A DNA stretch of 64,000 nt from Verrucomicrobiales bacterium (GTDB taxonomy: Bacteria; Verrucomicrobiota; Verrucomicrobiia; Limisphaerales; UBA11320), in the NCBI GenBank assembly GCA_016793885.1, contig JAEUHE010000136.1:23071-87070 (forward strand), read 5' to 3'. The translations under genes were made by a program, and so were the position numbers. The notes below the pieces were generated by a model. The model had not been told where the DNA came from and made no database searches. It was given only the letters and a program-made list of their open reading frames with translations. This document shows positions 1-8,464 of this stretch, in pieces (the stretch's first letter is position 1; each line of letters begins with the position of its first letter).

Positions 1-587
1 GCCAGGATGATCAGGAGCTCTGGCGGGGTCTGGGGTGCGTCGGTTTCATCCATCGAGACCTCGGCAATGAAACCAGCCTCCCCCTTCTTCGCCGCGATGT
101 GCCGATAGATTCGGCCGGCCTCCTTCACCGCGAGCAAGTACTTTGCCGCGACCTGCTCGACATCGGATCGGGTAGTGGTGAACGGCTGCTGAACTCCCGG
201 GAGGGAGATGGAGCCAACCAATTCCGGATGGCGCGCCAAGAAGGCGGCGACATCGGCGCTTTCCGCTGGCCGGCCGATAGAGTCGGCGACATCGATGGTG
301 AAGAAGTCTGAGCAGCTCAGGAAGCGGTCCACTGTCTCGAGTCGGATATGGTCTGCATCCACATGCCACGGGCCATTCCAATCCAGGGACCTGACAGCCG
401 CTTGGGCGGCGTCGAAGACGCTTTGGGGTTCGGACCCAATGAAAGTGTGTTCGCGGTTGGACTTGTTCCAAACCGGAACCACCTGAACACCAGCTTGGGC
501 TAGGAGTTGAAAGGCCTGGAGCTGCGCGCTTGCCTGGTGGGCGAAGCGATCCCCGACACCGAAGGAAAATCGATCAAGAGTCAGCAT
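1..587 (-). CDS. uxaE: Tagaturonate epimerase family protein (UxaE), 3' end outside window
   Basis: About 195 N-terminal codons read leftwards from an ATG at 587 and run off the window edge with no stop. The product begins MLTLDRFSFGVGDRFAHQA and contains VPVWNKSNREHTFIGSEPQ, then HVDADHIRLETVDRF and DFFTIDVADSIG, which I recognise as the conserved N-terminal blocks of the UxaE family. That family interconverts D-tagaturonate and D-fructuronate in hexuronate catabolism. The HVDADH and TIDVAD segments carry the acidic and histidine residues expected of a metal-binding epimerase site. It is probably cytoplasmic, as no signal peptide is seen. It diverges from the dehydrogenase at 824 across a 236-base gap. 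No other hexuronate genes lie in the window, so pathway context is unseen. The substrate is inferred from the family. Confidence 0.85.
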   Translation of the reverse strand, partial: MLTLDRFSFGVGDRFAHQASAQLQAFQLLAQAGVQVVPVWNKSNREHTFIGSEPQSVFDAAQAAVRSLDWNGPWHVDADHIRLETVDRFLSCSDFFTIDVADSIGRPAESADVAAFLARHPELVGSISLPGVQQPFTTTRSDVEQVAAKYLLAVKEAGRIYRHIAAKKGEAGFIAEVSMDETDAPQTPPELLIIL

Positions 588-823
588 TGCTGAAAAAGCA
601 TGCCTAAGCAGTCGTTCCAGGGCAATCGTGGAAAGTGGCATGAGCGCGTGGGCGTGATTCGAAGTGGGTGACGATTCTCTTTCAAGTCTCACCCGGAATT
701 GATCAGACCCCGGCGTTTCCGGAGCGTCGCTTGTCGCTTGATTGACCTTCATCCAACCTTCACGATGCGCTTTAAGCCCTTCCGATACCCGAGGGTGTGC
801 AGGTCCAGGCTGATCGATTTTCT

Positions 824-1657
824 ATGCTAGACACCAGTGCCAGTCTCAGGGGGAAAACGCTGTTCATTACCGGTGCCAGCCGGGGTATCGGACTCGCGAT
901 AGCGCTTCGTGCGGCCCGTGATGGCGCGAACATCGCTGTCGTTGCCAAGGCAGCGGAGCCTCATGCCAAGCTGCCGGGTACGGTTTACACGGCATGCCAG
1001 GAAATCGAGAAGGCGGGTGGCCGGGCTATTGCCTGCGTGACCGATATCCGATCTGAGGAGCAGGTTGCCGATGCAGTCGCTAAGACCGTTCAAACCTTTG
1101 GCGGCATCGATGTGTTGATCAATAACGCGAGTGCGATCCATCTGAGCCAGACTCCGGCGACCCCGATGAAGCGTTTCGACCTGATGCACCAGGTCAACAC
1201 TCGAGGGACGTTCGTCTGCTCTCAGGCCTGCCACTCTCATCTGTTGCGATCCAGCAATCCCCATATCTTAAACATCGCCCCGCCCCTGACTCTGCAGCCT
1301 AGATGGTTCGCGCCACATCTGGCCTACAGCCTGGCTAAGTATGGGATGAGCCTCTGCGTCTTGGGCATGGCGGAGGAGTTTCGCGAAGCGGGCATCGCTG
1401 TGAACGCACTTTGGCCTCGGACCATTATCGCTACTGCTGCGTTGAATCTGTTGGGCGGAGAGGCTGCCGTGCGTCTCGCGCGCAAAGTTGAGATCATGGG
1501 AGACGCTGCCCACGCGGTTCTCATCCAGCCCAGCCGAAGCCTCACCGGTCGATTTTTGATCGATGAGGAGGTTTTGGCCCAAGCTGGCGTTACCGACTTC
1601 TCCCCCTATTTAGTGGTTCCGGGAGCGGAACCGTTGCCTGATTTTTTCCTGCCATGA
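824..1657 (+). CDS. Short-chain dehydrogenase, HSDL2-like
   Basis: A 277-residue SDR-fold oxidoreductase. The nucleotide-binding motif TGASRGIG is at residues 16-23, NNAS at about 100-103, and the catalytic-type YSLAK at 168-172. The blocks GTVYTACQEI, NTRGTF, YGMSLCVLGMAEEF and VNALWPRT closely resemble the SDR half of human HSDL2, a peroxisomal protein of uncertain substrate; the sterol-carrier tail of HSDL2 is absent. Where HSDL2 reads NISPPL, this protein reads NIAPPL, so the usual active-site serine appears to be alanine at about 152. I prefer the ATG at 824 over an in-frame GTG at 797 because family members start about 15 residues before TGASRGIG. The stop overlaps the sulfatase start as ATGA, suggesting translational coupling. 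A diverged copy of its last 137 bases lies at 3441-3580. Confidence 0.88.
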   Translation: MLDTSASLRGKTLFITGASRGIGLAIALRAARDGANIAVVAKAAEPHAKLPGTVYTACQEIEKAGGRAIACVTDIRSEEQVADAVAKTVQTFGGIDVLINNASAIHLSQTPATPMKRFDLMHQVNTRGTFVCSQACHSHLLRSSNPHILNIAPPLTLQPRWFAPHLAYSLAKYGMSLCVLGMAEEFREAGIAVNALWPRTIIATAALNLLGGEAAVRLARKVEIMGDAAHAVLIQPSRSLTGRFLIDEEVLAQAGVTDFSPYLVVPGAEPLPDFFLP

Positions 1658-3435
1658 ATACCCAGACTCCCTGCCTCATCCGCGTTGGTCATTTCTCGCA
1701 TCGAAGGACCGCTCTCTGGAATCGATGCTGGGTGTTGTGTTGGGCCGTTCTCATCCTGAATGTCAACTTGGCGCAGGCTGCCTCCCCTCTGCGCCCCAAC
1801 ATCATTCTCATGCTGTCGGATGACATGGGATACTCCGATCTCGGCTGTTATGGAGGCGAGATTGCTACGCCGCACTTGGACTCTTTGGCGCGGGGTGGCC
1901 TAAGGTTCACCCAGTTTTACAATACCGCTCGGTGCTGTCCGACCCGCGCTTCCTTGCTGACCGGCCTGCATCCGCATCAGGCCGGAGTGGGGCATATGAT
2001 GGAGGATCGCGGATATGACGGGTATCGAGGTCGGCTGAATCGCCAATGCCTGACCATCGCCGAGGCCTTGGCGCCTGCGGGCTACCGCAGTTACGCGGTT
2101 GGGAAGTGGCACGTGACTCCCGGGCAAAACCAGCAGGTGCTGGCGGACCGAAGCAATTGGCCGCTCCAGCGCGGATTCACCCGCCACTATGGAACGATTC
2201 ATGGCGCGGGCAGCTATTTTGATCCCAGTTCTTTGGTGCGGGACAACCAATTGATTACCGTGGCCAACGATCCGGAGTATCGGCCGACGGAGTATTACTA
2301 CACCGACGCAATTGCAGAGCATGCGGTTCGGTTCATTCGTGAACACGCGCGCGACCATTCGGATCAGCCATTTTTTCTATACACCGCCTTCACTGCCGCC
2401 CACTGGCCTTTGCATGCGAAGGCGGCGGACATCCAGAAGTATCGCGGGCGATACGATGGCGGTTATGAGCCGGTTCGACTGGCCCGACGGGCCAAGCTCA
2501 AGTCGTTGGGAATGCTTAATGACCGATGGGGGATGGTGACCCCTGCGGAGGAATGGGAGCAGGTGAAGGACAAAGCCTTTGAAAGTCGTTGCATGGAAGT
2601 CTATGCGGCGCAGGTGGATTCGATGGATCAGGGCATCGGTCGTATTCTGGAGGAACTGCGTTTGCGCGGTCAGTGGGAGAACACCTTGATTCTCTATTTG
2701 CAGGACAACGGCGGCTGCGCGGAGGGAATTGGACGCGGGACCAATGTGGTTCAGCGTCTACACGCGCCTAGCCTTTCGCCGCTGTCTCCGGAAACTCAGC
2801 AGTACGACAGTGTCCCGAAGCAGACACGGGACGGCTGGCCCGTGCGACAGGGTCGCGGCGTGATGCCGGGTGCACCGGATACCTACATCGCCTACGGACG
2901 CGGCTGGGCTCAGGTGAGCAACACCCCTTTCCGAGAGTATAAGCATTGGACTCACGAAGGCGGGATCAGCACCCCCCTGATCGCCCATTGGCCGCGAGTC
3001 ATTAGAGGCTCCAACCGGGGGAGGCTGCGATCAGACCCAGGTCAACTCATCGATATCATGGCCACTTGCCTGGATGTGGGCGGGGCTAGTTATCCGAAAT
3101 CCTATGCAGGGAATGCGCTCAAATCTTTGGAAGGCGTGAGTTTGCGGCCCGCTTTCACCGGGCGTTCTCTCCATCGGGCTCGGCCCTTGGTTTGGGAGCA
3201 TGAGGGAAACCGGGCCCTTCGCGAGGGTCGTTGGAAGCTGGTTTCGCGAGAAAATCAACCCTGGGAGCTTTACGATTTGGGCGTGGATCGTACCGAGCAG
3301 CTCGATCTTGCCGGGGGGTTTCCCCAGCGGGTCACCTCCATGGCTGCTCAATGGGATGCTTGGGCGAAGCGGGCCAATGTTCTTCCCTTAAGTGCCTGGC
3401 GAGGATCGGCAGGCAGACCACGCCCAGCCCCCTAG
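1654..3435 (+). CDS. Arylsulfatase of the formylglycine type
   Basis: A 593-residue sulfatase, probably secreted: a signal peptide of about 43 residues (WVLCWAVLILNVNLAQA) precedes PNIILMLSDDMGYSDLGCYG, the N-terminal metal-binding block. The activation signature C-C-P-T-R-A-S sits at residues 94-100 and fits CxPxR, so C94 would be converted to formylglycine by a formylglycine-generating enzyme not seen here. GKWHV and NGGC are further family blocks. It is expected to remove sulfate esters from polysaccharides or related compounds in the periplasm or outside the cell; the actual substrate cannot be read. Length is normal for the family. The ATG overlaps the dehydrogenase stop by four bases. 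A diverged copy of its last ~60 coding bases occurs at 4964-5023. Confidence 0.93.
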   Translation: MNTQTPCLIRVGHFSHRRTALWNRCWVLCWAVLILNVNLAQAASPLRPNIILMLSDDMGYSDLGCYGGEIATPHLDSLARGGLRFTQFYNTARCCPTRASLLTGLHPHQAGVGHMMEDRGYDGYRGRLNRQCLTIAEALAPAGYRSYAVGKWHVTPGQNQQVLADRSNWPLQRGFTRHYGTIHGAGSYFDPSSLVRDNQLITVANDPEYRPTEYYYTDAIAEHAVRFIREHARDHSDQPFFLYTAFTAAHWPLHAKAADIQKYRGRYDGGYEPVRLARRAKLKSLGMLNDRWGMVTPAEEWEQVKDKAFESRCMEVYAAQVDSMDQGIGRILEELRLRGQWENTLILYLQDNGGCAEGIGRGTNVVQRLHAPSLSPLSPETQQYDSVPKQTRDGWPVRQGRGVMPGAPDTYIAYGRGWAQVSNTPFREYKHWTHEGGISTPLIAHWPRVIRGSNRGRLRSDPGQLIDIMATCLDVGGASYPKSYAGNALKSLEGVSLRPAFTGRSLHRARPLVWEHEGNRALREGRWKLVSRENQPWELYDLGVDRTEQLDLAGGFPQRVTSMAAQWDAWAKRANVLPLSAWRGSAGRPRPAP

Positions 3436-3440
3436 GTTTG

Positions 3441-3580
3441 ATCCAGCCCAGCCTAAGCCTCACCGGTCGATTCTTGATCGACGAGGAGGTGTTGGCTGCA
3501 GCCGGCGTTTCCGACTTTTCTACATAGGGTTAATCATCCCAGGAGCGGAGCCTTTGCCTGACTTTTTCTGCCATATGAAT
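3441..3580 (+). pseudogene. Decayed copy of the dehydrogenase 3' end
   Basis: This 140-base stretch aligns with 1523-1659, the 3' end of the dehydrogenase gene, at about 80% identity by eye. It still encodes a recognisable tail, SLTGRFLIDEEVLAAAGV, then is broken by an in-frame TAG near 3525, although downstream bases continue to match through the old stop region and end on ATGAAT, the equivalent of the sulfatase start. It has no start codon or upstream half of the gene. It is therefore a remnant of a second dehydrogenase-sulfatase unit and not a gene. Confidence 0.85.
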
Positions 3581-3586
3581 GAGGGT

Positions 3587-4837
3587 TCAACTGAACCGCT
3601 CGAGCAGAACATCCGCAGCGCGCGCCGCGCCGCCCTCCTCTCGAACCCAGCGGCCTTCCTTGGCTGCGATTCCGGTCATCTGCTGATCGGCCAGCAAACC
3701 TTCCAGTTCTCGCGCGAGCGACCGTTGCGAGAAGCGTGACCGCCGCAGGATTCGTCCAACGCCGAGCCGGCCAACCCGGTCGGCGTTGTCAAACTGGTCG
3801 TGCGCGAACGGCACGACGAGCTGTGGTGCCCCAGCTCGAAGCGCCTGCGCGGTGGTGCCCACGCCGCCCTGATGCACGACCGCGGATGCCCGAGAGAAGA
3901 GACCGGGATAACTTGCCCATTCCACAGCCGTCATACTGGGCGGAAGGTCGGCGCGCAGAGCTGCAGCCGCAGAACCCGCCACGAGCACAGCTCGCCGATT
4001 CAGGCACCGCGCCACTTGTGCCGCTACGGAATAGAAGTCGCCCGCCACTCGCACTGCCGCGCTCCCCAGTGTGAAGACAATGGGGGGGGCGCCTTCGCTG
4101 ACAAAGCGTTCCAATCCCTCATCCAACGGTTCGTCAGGTGCGTCGAGGAACGGAAACCCAGTGACGTGGACGTTCGGCGGCCAGTCCGGTTGCGGCGGTC
4201 CGAAACGACCTGAGAACATCGCCAGCACCAAATGAGGCGAATGCTGCCCCTCCCAAAGCGGATCGCCTCCCGGAGGAAGCTGCAGCTCACGACGCAGTTC
4301 GCGCACAGGTCGGCTCCACGAATGAGAAACCCGCTTGAGCTGGCGAATTAGCCAACGGTTGATCCTCGGCCCCAAGACCCGCAGCTTCGCCAGCATGGGG
4401 AGTGGCGCTAGTGTTGGCACATCGTGCGCTGAAAAGAAGATCATGGGGGAAAGAACCGTCGATGCCCACGGTTTGCAGAGCTTTTCCGCCAGCATCGGAA
4501 CCGCGTAGGTGAGCACATGGGAAACCAGCAAGTCGGCCTGCGTGGCTGGCTTGAGCAGATCTTGGTAGGTGTCGCGGAGCGCCGGCATCACATGCTCTTT
4601 GATCACGTTCTCCGGTCCTCGACGCGCGTCCATGATCCTCGCCATGATCGCCGGGTCGTCCAGCGGGGCCTCGGGTCGGATGGATGTGAACCTGATGCCC
4701 TGGCGCTCGACCAATGCCTGGTAGAAGGACGAAGTGGCGAAAGCGACGGTATGGCCTCGTCGCACCAATTCCCGACCCAAGGCCAAGTAGGGGTGAATAT
4801 CGCCGTGCGAGCCGAGGCTGCAGAGGAGAATTCTCAT
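3587..4837 (-). CDS. Family 1 (UGT-like) glycosyltransferase
   Basis: About 416 residues starting MRILLCSLGSHGDIHPYLAL, the glycine/histidine-rich acceptor-side motif of GT1 glycosyltransferases. The C-terminal donor-binding signature is clear: HQGGVGTTAQALRAGAPQLV followed by VPFAHDQFDNADRV. FTLGSAAV lies before it. Such enzymes move a sugar from a nucleotide sugar onto small acceptors such as sterols, lipids or natural products; the acceptor here is unknown. No membrane segment is obvious. I start at 4837, since an in-frame ATG at 4858 adds only seven poorly matching residues. The gene faces opposite to its neighbours and is bracketed by decayed copies of the dehydrogenase tail (six bases beyond its stop) and of the sulfatase tail (126 bases upstream of its start), which suggests it was inserted there. 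Confidence 0.9.
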   Translation of the reverse strand: MRILLCSLGSHGDIHPYLALGRELVRRGHTVAFATSSFYQALVERQGIRFTSIRPEAPLDDPAIMARIMDARRGPENVIKEHVMPALRDTYQDLLKPATQADLLVSHVLTYAVPMLAEKLCKPWASTVLSPMIFFSAHDVPTLAPLPMLAKLRVLGPRINRWLIRQLKRVSHSWSRPVRELRRELQLPPGGDPLWEGQHSPHLVLAMFSGRFGPPQPDWPPNVHVTGFPFLDAPDEPLDEGLERFVSEGAPPIVFTLGSAAVRVAGDFYSVAAQVARCLNRRAVLVAGSAAAALRADLPPSMTAVEWASYPGLFSRASAVVHQGGVGTTAQALRAGAPQLVVPFAHDQFDNADRVGRLGVGRILRRSRFSQRSLARELEGLLADQQMTGIAAKEGRWVREEGGAARAADVLLERFS

Positions 4838-4963
4838 GTCGTGTTCAGTGAGCCCCACCGGATTCGCTTTTCATGGTCGAAACCTCGAACAAAATCAACC
4901 ACTGGTATTTTACGGGGATTGCCGCAGGGTCTTTGGCCGTAGACAGCCGCTTCCTAGACTACC

Positions 4964-5023
4964 CAATAGGATGCTTCGGAGAAGCGGGCCAAGTTTTTTC
5001 CCTTAATGCCTGGCATGGATCGG
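4964..5023 (+). pseudogene. Decayed copy of the sulfatase 3' end
   Basis: Sixty bases match 3349-3409, the 3' end of the sulfatase gene, at about 85% identity with one single-base gap that destroys the frame. Shared blocks include GAAGCGGGCCAA and TTCCCTTAA. It lies on the same strand and in the same order relative to the dehydrogenase-tail remnant at 3441-3580 as in the intact pair. Confidence 0.8.
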
Positions 5024-5090
5024 GCTGAGTTGCGACGTCGCTGCCACCCTCTTGGCCTCCTTGCATCATCCTTACAACGAGGCATCCCAA

Positions 5091-5325
5091 AGAGGGACAG
5101 ACCTCTCCAAGTCGCGCCTGCCTCCTCCGTTTCAACCAGGGACAGGCCTCATCCGATCGGCCGGTTAAGGCTGAGCTACGAAGAGGGACAGACCTCATCG
5201 GATTCCCGCTCCTCGCCTGGTTGTATTTGCAAACTTCTTAATGAAAGTGGGTTGGGTAGATTTGAGTGAGGCCTGTCCCCACTTGGACTGGTCGGCTTTT
5301 GTCATGCTGGGTGAGGTCTGTCCCT
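5091..5325. repeat. Cluster of AGGGACAGACCTC-type short repeats
   Basis: Five copies of a roughly 13-15-base unit. Three are in plus orientation (AGGGACAGACCTC at 5093-5105, AGGGACAGGCCTC at 5138-5150, AGGGACAGACCTC at 5184-5196) and two inverted (GAGGCCTGTCCC at 5268-5279, GAGGTCTGTCCC at 5313-5324). Copies 2 and 3 extend the match into CATC(C/G)GAT. Opposite copies could pair into hairpins. A sixth copy (5515-5527) falls inside the next gene at the signal-peptide junction. The arrangement resembles REP or dispersed palindromic elements. Confidence 0.8.
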
Positions 5326-5419
5326 TCTTTTGTGGCTCGTTCGGTTGGCGGCTCGACGGGGGGAGGGAGGGCAGGGTTCGGACTTCCGATGCCAGGGCGG
5401 TTGATTTAAGGTGTTCTCT

Positions 5420-7612
5420 ATGCCGCGATACCGATGGGTGATTGCTTGGGGTCGGTCTTGGATCCGTTGCCTCACTGTGGTGCCTGTGATCGCATTGATG
5501 GGGGGGGGCTCGGTCGAGGGACAGACCTGGGACGTCGCCCCAGATACGTGGGTGGCGACCGACGGCTTAGGACGAAACGTGCCTGTCTTCCCGGAAGTCT
5601 CGACGCCTCGGGCCGATCGCACGGTTGGCATGTTCTATTTTCTCTGGCATGGAGCGCATATTCAGGGAGGGCCTTTTGACGTGACGCGGATTCTCGCAGC
5701 GGATCCGGCCGCGATGCAGAAGGCGGACAGCTCGCTGTGGGGCCCCCTCCATGCTCCCCACCATTGGGGAGAATCGCTCTTTGGCTACTACCTTACGGCT
5801 GATGAAGGGGTGCTCCGCAAACACGCTCAGATGTTGGCCGATGCCGGGGTGGACGTGGTGATTTTCGATGTCACGAATCAAGTGACCTACCGTGACGAGT
5901 ATCGAGCATTGCTGAAGGTCTGGTCGGAGATGCGGCGACTTGGAAACCAAACTCCGCAAGTTGCCTTCCTAACTCCATTTTGGGACCCCGCTAAGGTCAC
6001 TCGTGAATTGTGGCGTGATCTTTATTCCACCGGCTGGGCGCAGGATCTCTGGTTTCGATGGGACGGCAAGCCGCTGATACTGGCTGACTCGGAGCTGCTT
6101 TTTGAGGGCGAGGAAAATAAAGCGCAGAACACGCCAGCGGAGCTGCAGCCAGGACACACCTTAGGACAAACCTTCTCCACTCGCCGGACGTTGCTCTCCG
6201 TGGGGGGACGGTTTCCAACCTGGGGAACTCGGGGCAGCGCGGTGACGTTGACGCTGTTCCGGGACCGTCCTGGCGGTGAGAGGATCATTGCCCAGCGTTT
6301 TCACGATGTGGCAGACAACGGCTGGTTGCGGTTGTCGCTCGACCCGCCGCTACCGCCGGGAAACTACTACCTTGAAGCTTCCGAACCAGGAGAGCGGGTG
6401 GGCTGGTGGAGCCATACCAGTGATATGTCGCCGGGGGGTGAGGCCCTCGCCGACGCGCTTCCAGCCGGGGGTGATCGAACTCTACGTCTTCAGTTCGCTG
6501 ATGGGGACACCCGCGAGATACTGGACTTCTTCACGTTCAGGAAACCCCAGCCAGACTACTTTCAAGGGCCCACGAAGGCCAATATGTGGAGTTGGTTGGA
6601 AGTTTATCCACAGCATGTCTTCACTAACGTCGCCGGGCAAAAAGAGCAGATGTCGGTCGGTGTCGGACAGAATGCCGTCAACGGCCGGCTGGGCTCGATG
6701 AGCGAGCCCGGCTCTCGCGGGCGTAGCTTTCATGCTGGATCGGTGGATGTCCGTCCCGACTCGGTTCGGCAAGGGTTGAACGCGGCAGAGCAATGGGCTC
6801 GGGTGTTGAAGGAAGATCCGCGGTTCGTCTTTATCACGGGATGGAACGAATGGATCGCGGGACGTTTCGCTGAGTTCAATCGGATTCGCCTCCCGGTTAT
6901 GTTCGTGGACCAGTACGACCAAGAGCATAGCCGTGACATCGAGCCGATGCGCGGAGGACATGGAGATGACTACTATTATCAGTTGGTCAGCCAGGTTCGA
7001 AGATACAAAGGGGCACGTCCTCTGCCGGAGTTGAGTTCTCGGCCGATTCGGGTGGATGGACGATTTGAGGACTGGGCGGGGGTGTCTCCAGAATATCGGG
7101 ATACGGTGGGTGACCCGGCTCGGCGAAATCATCGGGGATGGGATCCGAAAGTGACCTATCGCAATGGGACGGGTCGGAACGACATTATCGTCACTAAAAC
7201 AAGCTGGGATTCGACAACAGCCTGGTTTTATGCCCGTACCCGACAGACGCTCACGGCGTCGGGAGGCACGAACTGGATGCTGCTCTTCCTCGATGTCGAT
7301 GCCACACCAGCGACCGGTTGGCTCGGTTATGATTTTGTCGTTGGGCGCGCTGGAACGGGATCGCTGGAGCGCCGCACTGGAAGCGGTTTTCTTTGGACCG
7401 AGGCCGGAGCCCTGGAGGTTCGGGTTGACGGCAACGAGCTCGAGTTGGCGATACCCTGGAAATCGCTTGGCCTCACAGGACCGCCACTCAAGCTTGATTT
7501 CAAGTGGGCCGACAACTGCATCCAGTCTGGAGACTGGACCGATCTGACCCTCAACGGGGATACCGCTCCCAACGACCGGTTTAACTACCGCGCCACCCGA
7601 CGCGCCGAGTGA
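5420..7612 (+). CDS. Secreted GH71/99-like glycoside hydrolase with C-terminal CBM9-like domain
   Basis: About 730 residues. A signal peptide (VVPVIALMGGGSVEG) precedes a barrel-like catalytic region containing VGMFYFLWHGAH, YLTADEGVLRKHAQMLADAG, DVVIFDVTNQ and, near residue 470, FITGWNEWIAGRF. These blocks resemble GH71/GH99-type enzymes, which act on alpha-linked mannans or glucans. A beta-rich insert of about 120 residues follows the first barrel strands. The C-terminal ~190 residues (VDGRFEDWAG to DRFNYR) resemble CBM9/DOMON-like carbohydrate-binding modules. The ATG at 5420 is preferred to a GTG at 5411 because it gives a more compact signal peptide. The substrate is not readable; an extracellular or periplasmic polysaccharide role is inferred. 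Confidence 0.75.
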   Translation: MPRYRWVIAWGRSWIRCLTVVPVIALMGGGSVEGQTWDVAPDTWVATDGLGRNVPVFPEVSTPRADRTVGMFYFLWHGAHIQGGPFDVTRILAADPAAMQKADSSLWGPLHAPHHWGESLFGYYLTADEGVLRKHAQMLADAGVDVVIFDVTNQVTYRDEYRALLKVWSEMRRLGNQTPQVAFLTPFWDPAKVTRELWRDLYSTGWAQDLWFRWDGKPLILADSELLFEGEENKAQNTPAELQPGHTLGQTFSTRRTLLSVGGRFPTWGTRGSAVTLTLFRDRPGGERIIAQRFHDVADNGWLRLSLDPPLPPGNYYLEASEPGERVGWWSHTSDMSPGGEALADALPAGGDRTLRLQFADGDTREILDFFTFRKPQPDYFQGPTKANMWSWLEVYPQHVFTNVAGQKEQMSVGVGQNAVNGRLGSMSEPGSRGRSFHAGSVDVRPDSVRQGLNAAEQWARVLKEDPRFVFITGWNEWIAGRFAEFNRIRLPVMFVDQYDQEHSRDIEPMRGGHGDDYYYQLVSQVRRYKGARPLPELSSRPIRVDGRFEDWAGVSPEYRDTVGDPARRNHRGWDPKVTYRNGTGRNDIIVTKTSWDSTTAWFYARTRQTLTASGGTNWMLLFLDVDATPATGWLGYDFVVGRAGTGSLERRTGSGFLWTEAGALEVRVDGNELELAIPWKSLGLTGPPLKLDFKWADNCIQSGDWTDLTLNGDTAPNDRFNYRATRRAE

Positions 7613-7628
7613 TTGAAAGCTAAGAAGA

Positions 7629-7713
7629 TGGTGGGCACGACAGGGGTCGAACCTGCACGGATTTCTCCATTGGATCCTAAGTCCAACGCGTCTGCCAATT
7701 CCGCCACGCGCCC
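7629..7713 (-). tRNA. tRNA-Leu (anticodon UAG)
   Basis: On the minus strand a 7-base acceptor stem GGGCGCG pairs with CGTGCCC (one G-U pair), discriminator A and an encoded CCA end follow. The anticodon stem TTGGA/TCCAA encloses loop CTTAGGA with anticodon TAG, reading CUA and related leucine codons. The T arm is GCAGGTTCGACCCCTGT-like. A long variable arm between anticodon and T arms (class II tRNA) supports leucine. It lies just downstream of the GH99-like gene on the opposite strand. Confidence 0.95.
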
Positions 7714-7759
7714 ATCCTTACTGCGGCCATCATTGCCGGGTTCAGTCAGGCTGTAAATC

Positions 7760-8377
7760 TCATTTCGCTGAGGTTTTGGGTGGGATGATCCGAGCAGGGT
7801 TGCCCACGGCAAGGTGCCTGGCGGGCACATCTTTGGTCACCACCGCACCGGCACCTACGATCGCACGATCTCCCAGGGTTACGCCTTTGAGAATGATGGC
7901 CCGGGCTCCGATGAAACATCCGCGCCCGATGTGGATCGGCTTGGCCTCCCGAACGCAGTCGAATCCCCAAGCCCACTCTCCTTCAGGAAAATGGAAATCG
8001 TTGTCGGCTACCACCGCACCCGATCCGAAGATCGTTCCTTCGCCCACACGGATCTCCTTTCCTGCGACGAGCACGGTTCCGCTCAACCCGACGCCGCGAC
8101 CTAGTTCGAGTACCGCGTTTGGTCCCATGGTGCGGAGTACACAGGGTTGGAAGCATCCCATGGGATTGGACCGGACAGCGCTGTTGAGCTGCAGATCGGG
8201 GCCCAGAATCATCCTGGATCCCGGAAAAACGCTGATCAAAGGCCGGCCGGCAAAGCGGCTGCCATCGGCGAGAATCGCCCCTTTCCAGGCCGCTTCCCAG
8301 CGCCACAAGATGCCTCCAGCTCCCCGAACATGACTGAGCAGGAGGCCGATCCGTTGTGAGAAACTCAAATTCGCCAC
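7760..8377 (-). CDS. Left-handed beta-helix (hexapeptide) acyltransferase
   Basis: 205 residues. From about residue 85 on, the protein has the hexapeptide-repeat periodicity of left-handed beta-helix transferases: VGEGTIFGSGAVVADNDFHF, IHIGRGCFIGARAIILKGVT, LGDRAIVGAGAVVTKDVPA and VGNPARII. The terminal VxNPA block and the DxH-type segment (DNDFHF) are typical of WbbJ/LacA-like O-acetyltransferases that use acetyl-CoA to modify sugars, often in surface polysaccharide synthesis. No membrane segment or signal peptide is apparent. It ends 46 bases upstream of the tRNA on the same strand and has no polysaccharide-gene neighbours, so the acceptor is unknown. Confidence 0.88.
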   Translation of the reverse strand: MANLSFSQRIGLLLSHVRGAGGILWRWEAAWKGAILADGSRFAGRPLISVFPGSRMILGPDLQLNSAVRSNPMGCFQPCVLRTMGPNAVLELGRGVGLSGTVLVAGKEIRVGEGTIFGSGAVVADNDFHFPEGEWAWGFDCVREAKPIHIGRGCFIGARAIILKGVTLGDRAIVGAGAVVTKDVPARHLAVGNPARIIPPKTSAK

Positions 8378-8464
8378 CCCCGCTAGCTAGCGAAAACCGA
8401 GCCGATCGCCCAGCACGATTTTCGAATTCTCCATTTCCGTCAGCTCGATTCTAGGTCTGCTGCC

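Larger units (their letters stand above)
4838..5419. other. Gene-free stretch between glycosyltransferase and GH99-like gene
   Basis: No convincing coding sequence. It holds the sulfatase-tail remnant (4964-5023) and five copies of a short AGGGACAGACCTC-type repeat (5091-5325). Short open frames here are not supported by any recognisable protein similarity. Confidence 0.7.

Noticed and set aside
46..486. Three open frames at the left end on both strands
   Set aside because: They overlap the clear UxaE coding frame on the minus strand and are low-complexity shadows rich in Arg and Pro.
588..823. Sigma-54-like TGGCATG sequence near 641
   Set aside because: The GG is not followed by GC at a ten-base distance, so the -12 element is missing.
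5411..5419. GTG start for the GH99-like protein
   Set aside because: The ATG nine bases later gives an equivalent and more typical signal peptide; the difference cannot be settled from sequence.
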